This document shows, piece by piece, positions 8,811 to 18,103 of a DNA stretch of 38,114 bases. A model generated the notes under the pieces. The model had not been told where the DNA came from, made no database searches, and saw only the letters and a program-made list of their open reading frames with translations. How positions within the stretch are numbered: the first letter of the stretch is position 1; every line of letters starts with the position of its first letter. The DNA is from a bacterium. Lineage in GTDB: Bacteria; SAR324; XYD2-FULL-50-16. The translations under genes were made by a program, and so were the position numbers. The DNA is taken from the NCBI GenBank assembly GCA_029940215.1, contig JAOZRE010000001.1:33298-71411 (forward strand), read 5' to 3'.

Positions 8811-11194
8811 ACATCAATCGAAACCCGCACCCCTGATTTTGCCCGCCATCCTTTCTGACTGAAGAACAGGTTTCTGATCACGCCTCTGGCCTTGCCAATC
8901 TCATCGCTCTTAATTAGAATTTGCCAGTAGTATCGATTATTGATTTTTTGCAGCGGCGATTCCACAGGTCCCCATACCTGATAATTTGATTGCTCCTCTT
9001 TCTGCTTAAGAATCGTACCCAATTCAATCGCGGCACGTTCAACAGCAGCTGGATTCCTGTCACTGATTTTCATCAGGATCTGCCTGACAATCGGTGGATT
9101 CTGTAAATCATTCCGCAATGACATCTCCTCGGTATAAAATGCGGAGAAATCGTGCTGAACCGCCGCCTGGAAAGCAAAATGCCCGGGATTGTACGACTGG
9201 ATCAGGGCCAGGCCACTGCTCTCTTCATTGCGACCGGCTCTGCCTGAAACCTGCGAAACCAGCTGAAAACTTCTTTCAGATGAGCGAAAATCAGGAATAT
9301 TAAGGCTCATATCCGCAAATATCATGCAGACAATTCCAATATGTTTAAAGTCATGCCCCTTGCTGATCAACTGGGTTCCGATCACAAAATCCACCTGTTG
9401 ATTGTTGATCTTGTCGATATTTCTTTCCAGAGCACCTCTTTTTCGCACCGTATCCCGGTCCATTCTCAGAAACCTTGCATCGGGAAACAACAGCTTCAAG
9501 TCCCGTTCAACCCTTTGAGTGCCAATCCCTTCAAGGTGAAACGACTCTGCTTTGCATTGCGGACAGGCCTTAGGATATCCCTGGCTGAACCCGCAATGAT
9601 GGCATTTCAACCTCTGCTGAGGACGGTGCCAGGTCAAAGCAATCGAGCAATTTTTGCAGAGAACCGGCTGTTCACAAGACGTACAGGACAAAAACGCGGC
9701 ATATCCTCTTCGGTTCAGGAATATCAAGGCCTGCTTCTGTTGTTGCAGGTTTTCCCGCAGGCGGCTGACCAGGTACCGTGAAAGATAGAAGGCGCCCTTT
9801 TGCCGTTTTTCGTTCTTCAGATCAATCAGTTCAGAAACAGGCAGCGTCTGCTGATTCACTCTGTTTTTCAGTACTAGCAGGGTGTATTTCTGGTTGGAAA
9901 CGTTAAAATAGGACTCCACAGACGGGGTGGCAGATCCAAGTATCACTACACAGCTGTTGTCATTGGCCATTTTAACGGCAGCGTCTCTGGCATTGTAGTA
10001 GGGGCCCTCCTGCTGTTTAAAGGATGTGTCATGTTCCTCGTCCACTACAATCAAGCCGATTTTTTCCAAAGGGGCAAATATGGCTGAACGGGCTCCAATG
10101 ATGATATCACAGATCCCTTTTTTAATTTTCCACCACTGAACGGTCCGTTCCTTGTCCGCCATTCCGCTGTGCAATACAGCAATCCGGTCCCCAAATCGTT
10201 CTCTGAATCGACTGACGGCCTGGGGCGTCAAAGAGATTTCCGGGATCAGAATCAGCACACTTCTTCCACGCTGAATTGTTTCCCTGACAGCATGGAGGTA
10301 AATTTCCGTTTTCCCGCTACCGGTAACACCATGCAGAAGAAAGGTCTGATATATATTTTGTTGGATCGCCATCAGAATGTCGCGAATAGCAACCTGCTGC
10401 TCATCATTGGGATAGATAAACTGATCAGCGTGAATGGTTGACGATCGGCTTACCATCGGCGCTGGTCGTTTTTCACTTTTCAGCACCCCCAACTTGATAA
10501 AACGATTAATCTGGGGCCTGGCTTGTGGAAACTGATCGAGCACATTCACCCGTTTAGTCTCGGGCTCGGATCTGAACCATTCCAGCAGCCGGCTATTCAG
10601 GCTGCCTTTTCGAACAGCTACTGTATCACCTATGCCCGTTTGGAAAATCAACCATTCCTCGAGCGTCACTCCTGAATCACCGGGAGAGACAGAATAGTGA
10701 TATCTGACAGCCTTTTTCTTTTTCAGTCTTGTAAACAGACGGCTGTTTTGATTCCCGTCCCGTCCCTTCATCACATCTGATGCTTTCTTACCATCAAACA
10801 GCTGCAACCACTGTTTGTCTTCCGGTGCCAACGAAGGATTGTTAAGCGCATCGGTATCGGCCTGGATAGTTCTGATTATCTTTGGTCTCAGCCCGGCCGG
10901 TAAGGCTGCTTCCAGAACTTCACCCCAACTGCAGAGATAGTAACTTGAAATCCATTTCGTAAAATCAAGCATTCTGCTGCTGTAGACCGGCTCATCCTCA
11001 ATCAGTGCCAGAATCGGTTTGAGCTTTTCAACTTCGGAAGTGGAAAGCAATTCAACAATTACCCCGATCATTCTTCTTGACCCCACCGAGACCAATACAC
11101 GCAGACCAAGATGTGTCCTCGCTGTCAGTTCGTCCGGTACCAGATAGTCGTAAGGTGAGGTAAACGGAATATTTAAGGCAACTTTGACGATCAT
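8789..11194 (-). CDS. priA: Primosomal replication protein N' / PriA helicase
   Basis: Walker A LLHGVTGSGKTEIY, DEEH box VVDEEHDTSFKQQEGPYYNARD, cysteine zinc-binding clusters CTSCEQPVLCKNCSIALTWH / CHHCGFSQGYPKACPQC, and the IGTQLISKGHDF helicase motif. Confidence 0.95.
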   Translation of the reverse strand: MIVKVALNIPFTSPYDYLVPDELTARTHLGLRVLVSVGSRRMIGVIVELLSTSEVEKLKPILALIEDEPVYSSRMLDFTKWISSYYLCSWGEVLEAALPAGLRPKIIRTIQADTDALNNPSLAPEDKQWLQLFDGKKASDVMKGRDGNQNSRLFTRLKKKKAVRYHYSVSPGDSGVTLEEWLIFQTGIGDTVAVRKGSLNSRLLEWFRSEPETKRVNVLDQFPQARPQINRFIKLGVLKSEKRPAPMVSRSSTIHADQFIYPNDEQQVAIRDILMAIQQNIYQTFLLHGVTGSGKTEIYLHAVRETIQRGRSVLILIPEISLTPQAVSRFRERFGDRIAVLHSGMADKERTVQWWKIKKGICDIIIGARSAIFAPLEKIGLIVVDEEHDTSFKQQEGPYYNARDAAVKMANDNSCVVILGSATPSVESYFNVSNQKYTLLVLKNRVNQQTLPVSELIDLKNEKRQKGAFYLSRYLVSRLRENLQQQKQALIFLNRRGYAAFLSCTSCEQPVLCKNCSIALTWHRPQQRLKCHHCGFSQGYPKACPQCKAESFHLEGIGTQRVERDLKLLFPDARFLRMDRDTVRKRGALERNIDKINNQQVDFVIGTQLISKGHDFKHIGIVCMIFADMSLNIPDFRSSERSFQLVSQVSGRAGRNEESSGLALIQSYNPGHFAFQAAVQHDFSAFYTEEMSLRNDLQNPPIVRQILMKISDRNPAAVERAAIELGTILKQKEEQSNYQVWGPVESPLQKINNRYYWQILIKSDEIGKARGVIRNLFFSQKGWRAKSGVRVSIDVDPMTML

Positions 11195-11358
11195 GCAGTT
11201 TATTCAATCCTGAAGAATTTCCAAATCGAACTTCCAAGAGAAAAAGCCGCAGAATAGGCTCCAGATCAGAAGGATTGTACGCTTTTTTTCCATCAACTCC
11301 CATACTTTTATCCCTTGCGGTTATTCAGTCATAACACTGTTTTGAATATTCCGGCTAC

Positions 11359-11387
11359 TTGCGATATTCACCGGAAAATTGTATTAT
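11359..11387 (+). promoter_or_regulatory. Candidate sigma70-type promoter upstream of MBL-fold gene
   Basis: TTGCGA (11359-11364), 17-bp spacer, TATTAT (11382-11387), about 85 bp upstream of the ATG at 11473. Confidence 0.4.
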
Positions 11388-11472
11388 CCTCTTATCACAT
11401 AGTTAAAAAACACAATAAAAAAAATGTGTTACGTGTTCGATACCCATAATATTTAATCCAGAGAACAACCAG

Positions 11473-12444
11473 ATGCCTGAAGAAATCCTTCCCGGACTGT
11501 ATCGTATTGAGGTCCCCCTGCCAGATAGTCCCTTAAAAACACTGAATTCCTACATTATTACAGGGCCTGATCGGAACCTGATCATTGATACCGGATTCAA
11601 TCGGGATGAATGCCATGAAGTGATGTTGGAGGGGCTTGGTTCCTTAAAAATAGATCTCAACCGGACCGATTTTTTCATCACCCATCTGCATGCCGATCAT
11701 TTTGGCCTAGTCGATCGACTCAAAACTGACAGCAGCACTATATTTTTCAATCGTCCGGATGCCGAAATCCTGGATGGGTGGGACGGTTTCGACCATATGT
11801 TCAGCTACGCTGCCAGTAACGGTTTCCCAGAAATTGAACTTCGCAATGCATTTGAAAGTCACCCGGGAAAACGTTTCGGCACCACGTGGATTCCAGAATT
11901 GAAAATTTTGGAGGATGGCGACATACTTGAGGTGGGCGGATATAAGCTGACCTGTGTTGAAACACCGGGGCATACGCTGGGTCATACCTGCCTCTATGAA
12001 GCTGAGAAAAAACTGTTCTTTTCAGGTGACCACATCCTGGGCGATATCACACCTAACATCCAGGGTTGGTCTGATCAGCAAGATATGTTGAGGCACTACC
12101 TTAAAAGCCTGGAAAAGGTTTACTCATATGAGGTCGATCTGGTCCTGCCGGGACACCGTAGTTTGTTCCCCGGTTTCAAAGAACGTATCAATGAATTAAC
12201 GGATCATCACCAGAAAAGGCTGGATGAAATCCTCTTGATTCTGGATCTCGGCCCCAGACATGCTTACGGCATCGCATCCGAAATGAAATGGGACATCAAG
12301 TGCGATTCATGGGAGCAATTTCCAGTGCCCCAGAAATGGTTCGCCACGGGAGAAGCCATCGCTCACCTGCGATATCTGGAAGAATCCCACCAGATTGCAA
12401 GGGATGAAAACGCTGCTGAGACTACTTATTCTTTAGTCAGCTGA
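11473..12444 (+). CDS. MBL-fold metallo-hydrolase with C-terminal helical/winged-helix-like region
   Basis: THLHADHFG metal-binding motif, later histidines ETPGHTLGHT, FFSGDHILGDITPNI, VLPGHRSLFPG. Confidence 0.85.
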   Translation: MPEEILPGLYRIEVPLPDSPLKTLNSYIITGPDRNLIIDTGFNRDECHEVMLEGLGSLKIDLNRTDFFITHLHADHFGLVDRLKTDSSTIFFNRPDAEILDGWDGFDHMFSYAASNGFPEIELRNAFESHPGKRFGTTWIPELKILEDGDILEVGGYKLTCVETPGHTLGHTCLYEAEKKLFFSGDHILGDITPNIQGWSDQQDMLRHYLKSLEKVYSYEVDLVLPGHRSLFPGFKERINELTDHHQKRLDEILLILDLGPRHAYGIASEMKWDIKCDSWEQFPVPQKWFATGEAIAHLRYLEESHQIARDENAAETTYSLVS

Positions 12445-12547
12445 TTGCATAAAACATTTGCCTGAATTTCAGAAACAGGTTACAAAATTAGAAAGCAGCT
12501 GCTGTAATTGACAATTATCACAACCCTTTATTCAAGGGCTTTCGGGA

Positions 12548-13114
12548 TTGAATCTTGAAGGTGCTGCCATTCAAGATCAAGCCGACTTTAAGACCTCAAG
12601 ACACATGATTAGGATTAACAGACAGATTTTCGAAAGACTGCAGTCCTCTGTAGAGTTCTTTCAGGGTTTTACAGACGCGGATCTACATACGTTTTTGAAA
12701 TTTATGAACCCCGAACGGTTCAAAGATGGGGATACCATCTTTGAGGAGAATGTATTTGGTTCCAAGATGTATATTCTCATCAATGGTAACGTAGTGATCA
12801 GCAAGCGTATCGGAAAAAAGAATGGTGTCATGAAGGAGACGGAACTTGCGGTTCTCAACCCGGGCGAATGCTTTGGCGAAATGGGGCTGCTTGACCAACG
12901 CAGGCGTTCGGCAAAGGCCACCTCCAGGGGAAACTCACTGCTATTTTCAATCACGGATGAAATGCTGACCCAGATCTCCGGAACCCGTAAATATTTTACA
13001 CTGGCTTATAAACTGTATCGGAACTTTGCCAAGGTACTGGCTATCCGGCTGCGAGATTCAAACCTTAAGGTTGTCGATCTCGAGTCGAAAACCCGAGACA
13101 GCAGGTGGACTTGA
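12548..13114 (+). CDS. Cyclic nucleotide-binding (CAP_ED) domain protein
   Basis: FQGFTDADLHTFLKFMNPERFKDGDTIFEENVFGSKMYILINGNVVISK...LNPGECFGEMGLLDQRRRSAKATSRGNSLLFSI, a CAP_ED effector-domain pattern. The ORF call uses TTG; an in-frame ATG lies at 12605. No HTH seen. Confidence 0.8.
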   Translation: MNLEGAAIQDQADFKTSRHMIRINRQIFERLQSSVEFFQGFTDADLHTFLKFMNPERFKDGDTIFEENVFGSKMYILINGNVVISKRIGKKNGVMKETELAVLNPGECFGEMGLLDQRRRSAKATSRGNSLLFSITDEMLTQISGTRKYFTLAYKLYRNFAKVLAIRLRDSNLKVVDLESKTRDSRWT

Positions 13115-13185
13115 TCCATCTGAAACGTTTCGAATTAGAGCAAATCGCATATTGATCAGCGTGTGGTAATTAAATCAACACGGAG

Positions 13186-14523
13186 TTGACAATCATAATC
13201 ATTAGAAAAATTTTTCAAATAATCATCGTCACCGCCGCGGTCGGTCTTCCCCTTTCCTCTTTTACCGATCTGGATTGGGAAATAGTCGCAGCCATTACCG
13301 GACTTATTTTCCTGCTAATGGTTCAACTGCAGTTTATCCTCTCCAGAACCCGGATAAATCGAGGGCGCCCAACAAGTCAAAAACCGGCACCGAAAAAACC
13401 GACCAAGGCGGCCACAGCTCTCCCCGTCAGGAAAACCGGCCTGAAAGGAAAAGCTATTGACCCAAGCCTCTTCTCCAAATTTCAGGAGAATCTGACCCAA
13501 TCCACGGGACCAGAAGCTGAGAAAACAGACGGCAAGGACGAGATTATTCTGTCCATCTCGAACAAGGGAAAATCAAAAAATCTGAAAAAAACGCCAAAAA
13601 CACCTCCAGCCGACACCATCAGAGTCAAAAAAAGTCCGCCATCAAAACCTGCAGGTGGTCAAAAGGCTGACGAAACGCTGGCGAAAGATATCTCGGTTGC
13701 CCCCATCGGGCCCCTCTTTGACGATATTCGAGAGCCCCCCGAAGTGTCATCTGGAAAAGTTGACCCGGTCAAACTACCAGCCAAGAAACTGAAGACCCTA
13801 GGCATGCCACCAGAAAAGGTCGCTGAAACCATAAAGGAAACACCTTCAACCATCGAGGCTCCTCTGGCTTCCAACGAGGTCCTCACATCAACTGATTTTG
13901 AACCAGATAAGGAGACAGCCGAAGACGAAGCGACAATTACCCTCTCCCTGGCAAAAGGCTATTTCAAAAAAAAGGAGTTTGGAAAGAGCCTATCAGCTCT
14001 GCAACAGTTTCTTGATGAACCGGATCAGGGCAAACAAACTTCGGACTTACTCGCCGAAATGGTTCAGATGCAAGGAGAATGTGAGCTTGAGCTGGAAGCG
14101 TATGAAAAAGCCTCAACGCATTTTCAGGATCTTTTTAAAAACCATATCAACAATGTGCACCCGCAATACCTGAATCGGTTGGAGCAAGTTATCGAGAAAT
14201 TTGTCGAGGCGGATCAACAGAAGCATGCCGTCCACTTCCTGTTTACAGCCCTGAATGAATTCAGACAGCTGCATGAGTTCCACAAAATGGATGACATCTA
14301 CGCGGAGATTGAATCCGCCTATCATCAAAAACAGGACCTGCCACGCCTGACGCAAACCTACCAAAACCATCTCGCCATTAAAAAAACCATCAAGGATTTT
14401 AAAGGACAACTGGATATTCTGGATCACCTGGGGAAGTTGCTGTACGATCAGGGGGACGACGAAGGGTCCAGGAAATGCTACGAGCAGCGGTTATCTATTG
14501 AGAGTCAGATGGAGAAATCCTGA
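13186..14523 (+). CDS. Membrane-anchored protein with C-terminal TPR-like repeats
   Basis: N-terminal hydrophobic segments, Lys/Pro-rich linker, C-terminal helical repeats (LAKGYFKKKEFGKSLSALQQFLDEP; ...LDHLGKLLYDQGDDEGSRKCYEQRLSIES). TTG start as called. Confidence 0.6.
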   Translation: MTIIIIRKIFQIIIVTAAVGLPLSSFTDLDWEIVAAITGLIFLLMVQLQFILSRTRINRGRPTSQKPAPKKPTKAATALPVRKTGLKGKAIDPSLFSKFQENLTQSTGPEAEKTDGKDEIILSISNKGKSKNLKKTPKTPPADTIRVKKSPPSKPAGGQKADETLAKDISVAPIGPLFDDIREPPEVSSGKVDPVKLPAKKLKTLGMPPEKVAETIKETPSTIEAPLASNEVLTSTDFEPDKETAEDEATITLSLAKGYFKKKEFGKSLSALQQFLDEPDQGKQTSDLLAEMVQMQGECELELEAYEKASTHFQDLFKNHINNVHPQYLNRLEQVIEKFVEADQQKHAVHFLFTALNEFRQLHEFHKMDDIYAEIESAYHQKQDLPRLTQTYQNHLAIKKTIKDFKGQLDILDHLGKLLYDQGDDEGSRKCYEQRLSIESQMEKS

Positions 14524-14546
14524 GGAATAACCAGCCGATATCCCGT

Positions 14547-15665
14547 TTAACCCTGTGAACCGAAATAGTCGCTCAGAAATTGACGTTTGAACTCTTTGAA
14601 GGTTCCAGCAAAAATCGCTTCTCTGGCTTTTTCCAGCAGTTGTTTGAAGAACCAGAGGTTGTGATAGCTGTTCAGCCTTGAGGAGAGGATTTCATCTGAT
14701 TTGTAAAGATGTCTCAGGTAAGCGCGAGAGTAGTTTCTGCAAACATCACACCCGCAATCTTCATCTATGGGGAGCCCGTCTTCCTTATATCGTGCCTGTT
14801 TGATTGACATTGGCCCTTTAAAGGTAAAGAGACCGCCATTTCGAGCGTTTCGTGTCGGCAATACGCAGTCAAACATATCAATGCCGGATTCAATGCTGTT
14901 GATCATGTCAACCGGGTCCCCCACTCCCATCAGGTACCGAGGTTTGGTTTCCGGGAGATCAGGCGCAATCATCGAGACGATTCGATTCATGATTTCCTTC
15001 TCTTCACCCACACTCAAGCCCCCGATGGCAAATCCATCAAAATCCGTCTCCATCAGCATCTGGGCAGACTCTTTCCGAAGATCGTCGAAGTTCGCCCCCT
15101 GAACAATACCAAAGAGATTATTTTTCGTTGTTCTGGCATTGAATGAGCGAACCGCCCATCTTCCGGTCCGCTTGATGGATTCTGCCGCAGCTCTTTTATC
15201 AATCGGGATCGGAAGGCACTCGTCCAGGACCATCATGATATCAGATCCCAGATTTTCCTGGATGGCAATAGCCGATTCCGGTGTCAGCACCTTTTTACTG
15301 CCGTCCAGATGGCTTTGGAAAAATGCGCCCTCTTCCGTTATTTTATTCAATTTCCCGAGGGAAAAAACCTGAAATCCGCCACTATCAGTAAGGACCCCCC
15401 GGTTCCAGTTCATGAAATCATGCAGGCCGCCAAGCCGCTGTATGATTTCGTCACCCGGGCGAAGATGAAGATGGTAGGTATTTCCGAGGATAAGGCGATA
15501 ACCGATTGTCTTAAGTTCATCAACCGTGATCGCCTTAACTGTAGCATTGGTCCCGACAGGCATGAATATGGGCGTTTCAATTTTCTGCCCATGAAGATGG
15601 AAAAAACCCGCGCGGGCGTTTCCATCTCTGGCTTCCAGTTTAAACTGCAACTTTGAGCGATTCAA
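14547..15665 (-). CDS. tgt: Queuine tRNA-ribosyltransferase
   Basis: PIFMPVGTNATVKAI, LGNTYHLHLRPGDE, LTDSGGFQVFSL, GGLSVGEEKEIM, RYLMGVGDPVDM, DCVLPTRNARNGGLFTF, zinc-site CGCDVCRNYSRAYLRHL. Confidence 0.96.
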   Translation of the reverse strand: MNRSKLQFKLEARDGNARAGFFHLHGQKIETPIFMPVGTNATVKAITVDELKTIGYRLILGNTYHLHLRPGDEIIQRLGGLHDFMNWNRGVLTDSGGFQVFSLGKLNKITEEGAFFQSHLDGSKKVLTPESAIAIQENLGSDIMMVLDECLPIPIDKRAAAESIKRTGRWAVRSFNARTTKNNLFGIVQGANFDDLRKESAQMLMETDFDGFAIGGLSVGEEKEIMNRIVSMIAPDLPETKPRYLMGVGDPVDMINSIESGIDMFDCVLPTRNARNGGLFTFKGPMSIKQARYKEDGLPIDEDCGCDVCRNYSRAYLRHLYKSDEILSSRLNSYHNLWFFKQLLEKAREAIFAGTFKEFKRQFLSDYFGSQG

Positions 15666-15733
15666 TATCGATGCCTCATTCCATTAACCTGTTGGAGACC
15701 ATTACAGATTGACCTTTTCTCTAGAAAAGCAAA

Positions 15734-16057
15734 CTAGAAAATGGTCGCTGTAGAGTGGGGATATTCATCCCGCAGTTTATCGAAAGTGAAAATCCCAGTG
15801 TCATGATCGTCACTCCAGAGGATCTCCAGCGCATAGTTACCAATATATGCGCTTTTCACTGGTTGAATATCCTTTGGGACGGTATTGTCGTCCAGGACTT
15901 TCTCACCGCTGATCTCGTCCACACAGGATGCACACGGGCAAGCGGTGCGCAGATCCCAGTAGTTGTAAATGGTATGCGCTCCATCCTGCCAGATGATATG
16001 CATCCGGCCGTCGAAGTAGATCTCCTTCGGTCTCGTGCGTAGGTTACTCCCAGCCAT
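15734..16057 (-). CDS. DUF971 (GBBH-like N-terminal) domain protein
   Basis: 107 aa: EIYFDGRMHIIWQDGAHTIYNYWDLRTACPCASCVDEISGEKVLD...IGNYALEILWSDDHDTGIFTFDKLR, the DUF971 signature. Overlaps the mrp stop (TAATG). Confidence 0.85.
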   Translation of the reverse strand: MAGSNLRTRPKEIYFDGRMHIIWQDGAHTIYNYWDLRTACPCASCVDEISGEKVLDDNTVPKDIQPVKSAYIGNYALEILWSDDHDTGIFTFDKLRDEYPHSTATIF

Positions 16058-17133
16058 TACTTAGCCTCCGATACAATCTGGTCCAGTTTAGCGGCCATCT
16101 CCATAAACACTTTGGCGCTGGCTGAATTCGGGTTGGCGTTAACAATGGGGTCGCCATTGTCTGATCCCAATCTGATATCCATCTCAATGGGAACACCACC
16201 GATATAAGCGACATCCTGGGACGCACTCTCACGCTCGGCACCACCCTTGGCAAAGATCGGAGTCTCTTCACCACACTTCGGGCAGACAAAAGCACTCATG
16301 TTCTCAATCATGCCCAGTACCGGAATATTCACCTTCCCAAACATGGCGATGGCTTTTCTCGCATCCAGCAGAGCAACGTCCTGAGGAGTACAGACAATAA
16401 CTGCGCCAGTTGCTTCTGTCATCTGGGCCATTGAAAGCTGCACATCTCCTGTTCCAGGGGGAAGGTCAACAATCATATAATCACCACCCGGCCAGGCTGT
16501 ATCACGCAGCATCTGCTGGATCACCTGATGTGTCATGGGACCTCTCCAGATCAAGGCCTGATCTTCCTTGACCATGTTTCCTACAGAAATAAAGTCAATT
16601 CCATATTGATTCAACGGCTTAACCTGTTGCCCTTCCATCTGTAGCGGCTCATTGCGCCTTCCCAGCATAATGGGGACAGAGGGACCATAAACATCAGCGT
16701 CCATAATGGAGACTTTTTTCCCGGACGCCTTCAGGGCTAGCGCCAAGTTGATAGCTACAGTTGATTTTCCAACACCGCCTTTTCCACTGGCAACCAGAAT
16801 CACATTTTCATACTCCTGAAGATAGTTTGCCTGTTCCGGTGATTCAGGATTGGGGCCGGCCTGTTGCTGCTGAGGCTCAGCATCAGCTTTGGAGCTAACC
16901 ACTTTAGCATTTACTTCACTGATTCCGTCGATGCTTTTCAAACCCTGCTCGACTTTGGCTACTGTTTCTTCCTTGATGCCTTGGTAATCATCACCTATGA
17001 CCAGGACAACGTTTGCTGTTTCACCGCTGAGTTCAAGTGAATGCACAACTTCACTGGTCAGAATATTCCCACCATTATCACTGAAAGGGATTTGTTCCAA
17101 TACTTCCCTTATTTGTTGTTCCATGGATTCCAT
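16057..17133 (-). CDS. mrp: Mrp/ApbC (NBP35-like) Fe-S cluster carrier ATPase with N-terminal MIP18/DUF59-like domain
   Basis: ILVASGKGGVGKSTVAINLALAL deviant Walker A, MDADVYGPSVPIMLG, VDLPPGTGDVQLSMAQ, and CPKCG. Confidence 0.93.
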   Translation of the reverse strand: MESMEQQIREVLEQIPFSDNGGNILTSEVVHSLELSGETANVVLVIGDDYQGIKEETVAKVEQGLKSIDGISEVNAKVVSSKADAEPQQQQAGPNPESPEQANYLQEYENVILVASGKGGVGKSTVAINLALALKASGKKVSIMDADVYGPSVPIMLGRRNEPLQMEGQQVKPLNQYGIDFISVGNMVKEDQALIWRGPMTHQVIQQMLRDTAWPGGDYMIVDLPPGTGDVQLSMAQMTEATGAVIVCTPQDVALLDARKAIAMFGKVNIPVLGMIENMSAFVCPKCGEETPIFAKGGAERESASQDVAYIGGVPIEMDIRLGSDNGDPIVNANPNSASAKVFMEMAAKLDQIVSEAK

Positions 17134-17423
17134 AATTTTTTGCCTGATATGTTATGATTAAAACTGATAAAATAGCATTCCCGGTTTGCCGTTTAAAGCG
17201 TTCTGCCTTGAGCTCTGGTCATCCGGCATTTATGCTTCAAGCTATCGCTTTGCGGGCTCCCCATTCAATCGGATCGTCTAAAATTTGCAGAACATCTTTT
17301 AATTTTATATCGACGGAGGATATTTTGGTTAGACTAATATCGCAAAGATTGATCCCCATCATTTAGTCACCGCATTCCTGATTGGAATAAACAGAAAATA
17401 AAAACAGTTAAATAAAGCAATTT

Positions 17424-17975
17424 TCACTCTTTGGCTTTTGCTGATTTTGGCCGAAACGCTTTGACAATATCCTCATTGGTTTCCAGAATTGGACCCTCAA
17501 GCAATTCGATACAGTAGGGGATTGCCTCAAACAGTTCATCGAGCGTCTCCTTGATTGCTTTAGGCTGACCCGGCAGATTGACGATCAAGGCCTGTTTCCG
17601 AATGGCCCCTACCTGTCTGGAAAGTATGGCTGTGGGAACGTATTTAAGGCTGATGGAGCGCATCCTCTCACCAAAGCCATCCATTACCTTGTCTGCAATG
17701 GCCAGGGTGGCGTCCGGTGTAACATCTCTTTTCGCAGGGCCGGTTCCACCTGTTGTCAATACAAGATGGCAACCCACCCTATCTACCAGCTTTTTCAAGC
17801 ACTCTTCAATTTGAGGTTGTTCATCCGGAACAATTTCCGCAACAGCGTCCCAACTGTTTTTCAAGGCGCTCTGTAACCAGTTCCGGATAGCAGGACCGCC
17901 TTTGTCTTCGTATTCACCTCGAAAAGCCCGGTCGCTCACAGTCACAATACCGATTTTAACTGTCTCATTTGCCAT
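17424..17975 (-). CDS. mogA: Molybdopterin adenylyltransferase (MogA/MoaB family)
   Basis: VKIGIVTVSDRAFRGEYEDKGGPAI, LVLTTGGTGPAKRDVTPDAT, ALIVNLPGQPKAIKETLDELFEAIPYCIELL. Start moved from 18011 to the ATG at 17975, preceded by AAAGGAGTGTTT. Confidence 0.87.
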   Translation of the reverse strand: MANETVKIGIVTVSDRAFRGEYEDKGGPAIRNWLQSALKNSWDAVAEIVPDEQPQIEECLKKLVDRVGCHLVLTTGGTGPAKRDVTPDATLAIADKVMDGFGERMRSISLKYVPTAILSRQVGAIRKQALIVNLPGQPKAIKETLDELFEAIPYCIELLEGPILETNEDIVKAFRPKSAKAKE

Positions 17976-18103
17976 AAACACTCCTTTTATTCTGCTTAAT
18001 ATATCCGACAAAGGGTTCAGAAATCCCCATTTGTTGTCACTAGTTTAGTTGTTAATATGGATTATAACAGGCCTGTCAAGAACCAACCAGCGCACTTCAG
18101 TTA

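Noticed and set aside
17134-17423. Possible small gene in the mrp-mogA gap (plus ORF 17154-17366 or a short minus-strand ORF starting near 17359)
   Set aside because: The minus-strand frame reads MGINLCDISLTKISSVDIKLKDVLQI then stops; a longer reading needs a frameshift. Neither strand gives a recognisable protein.
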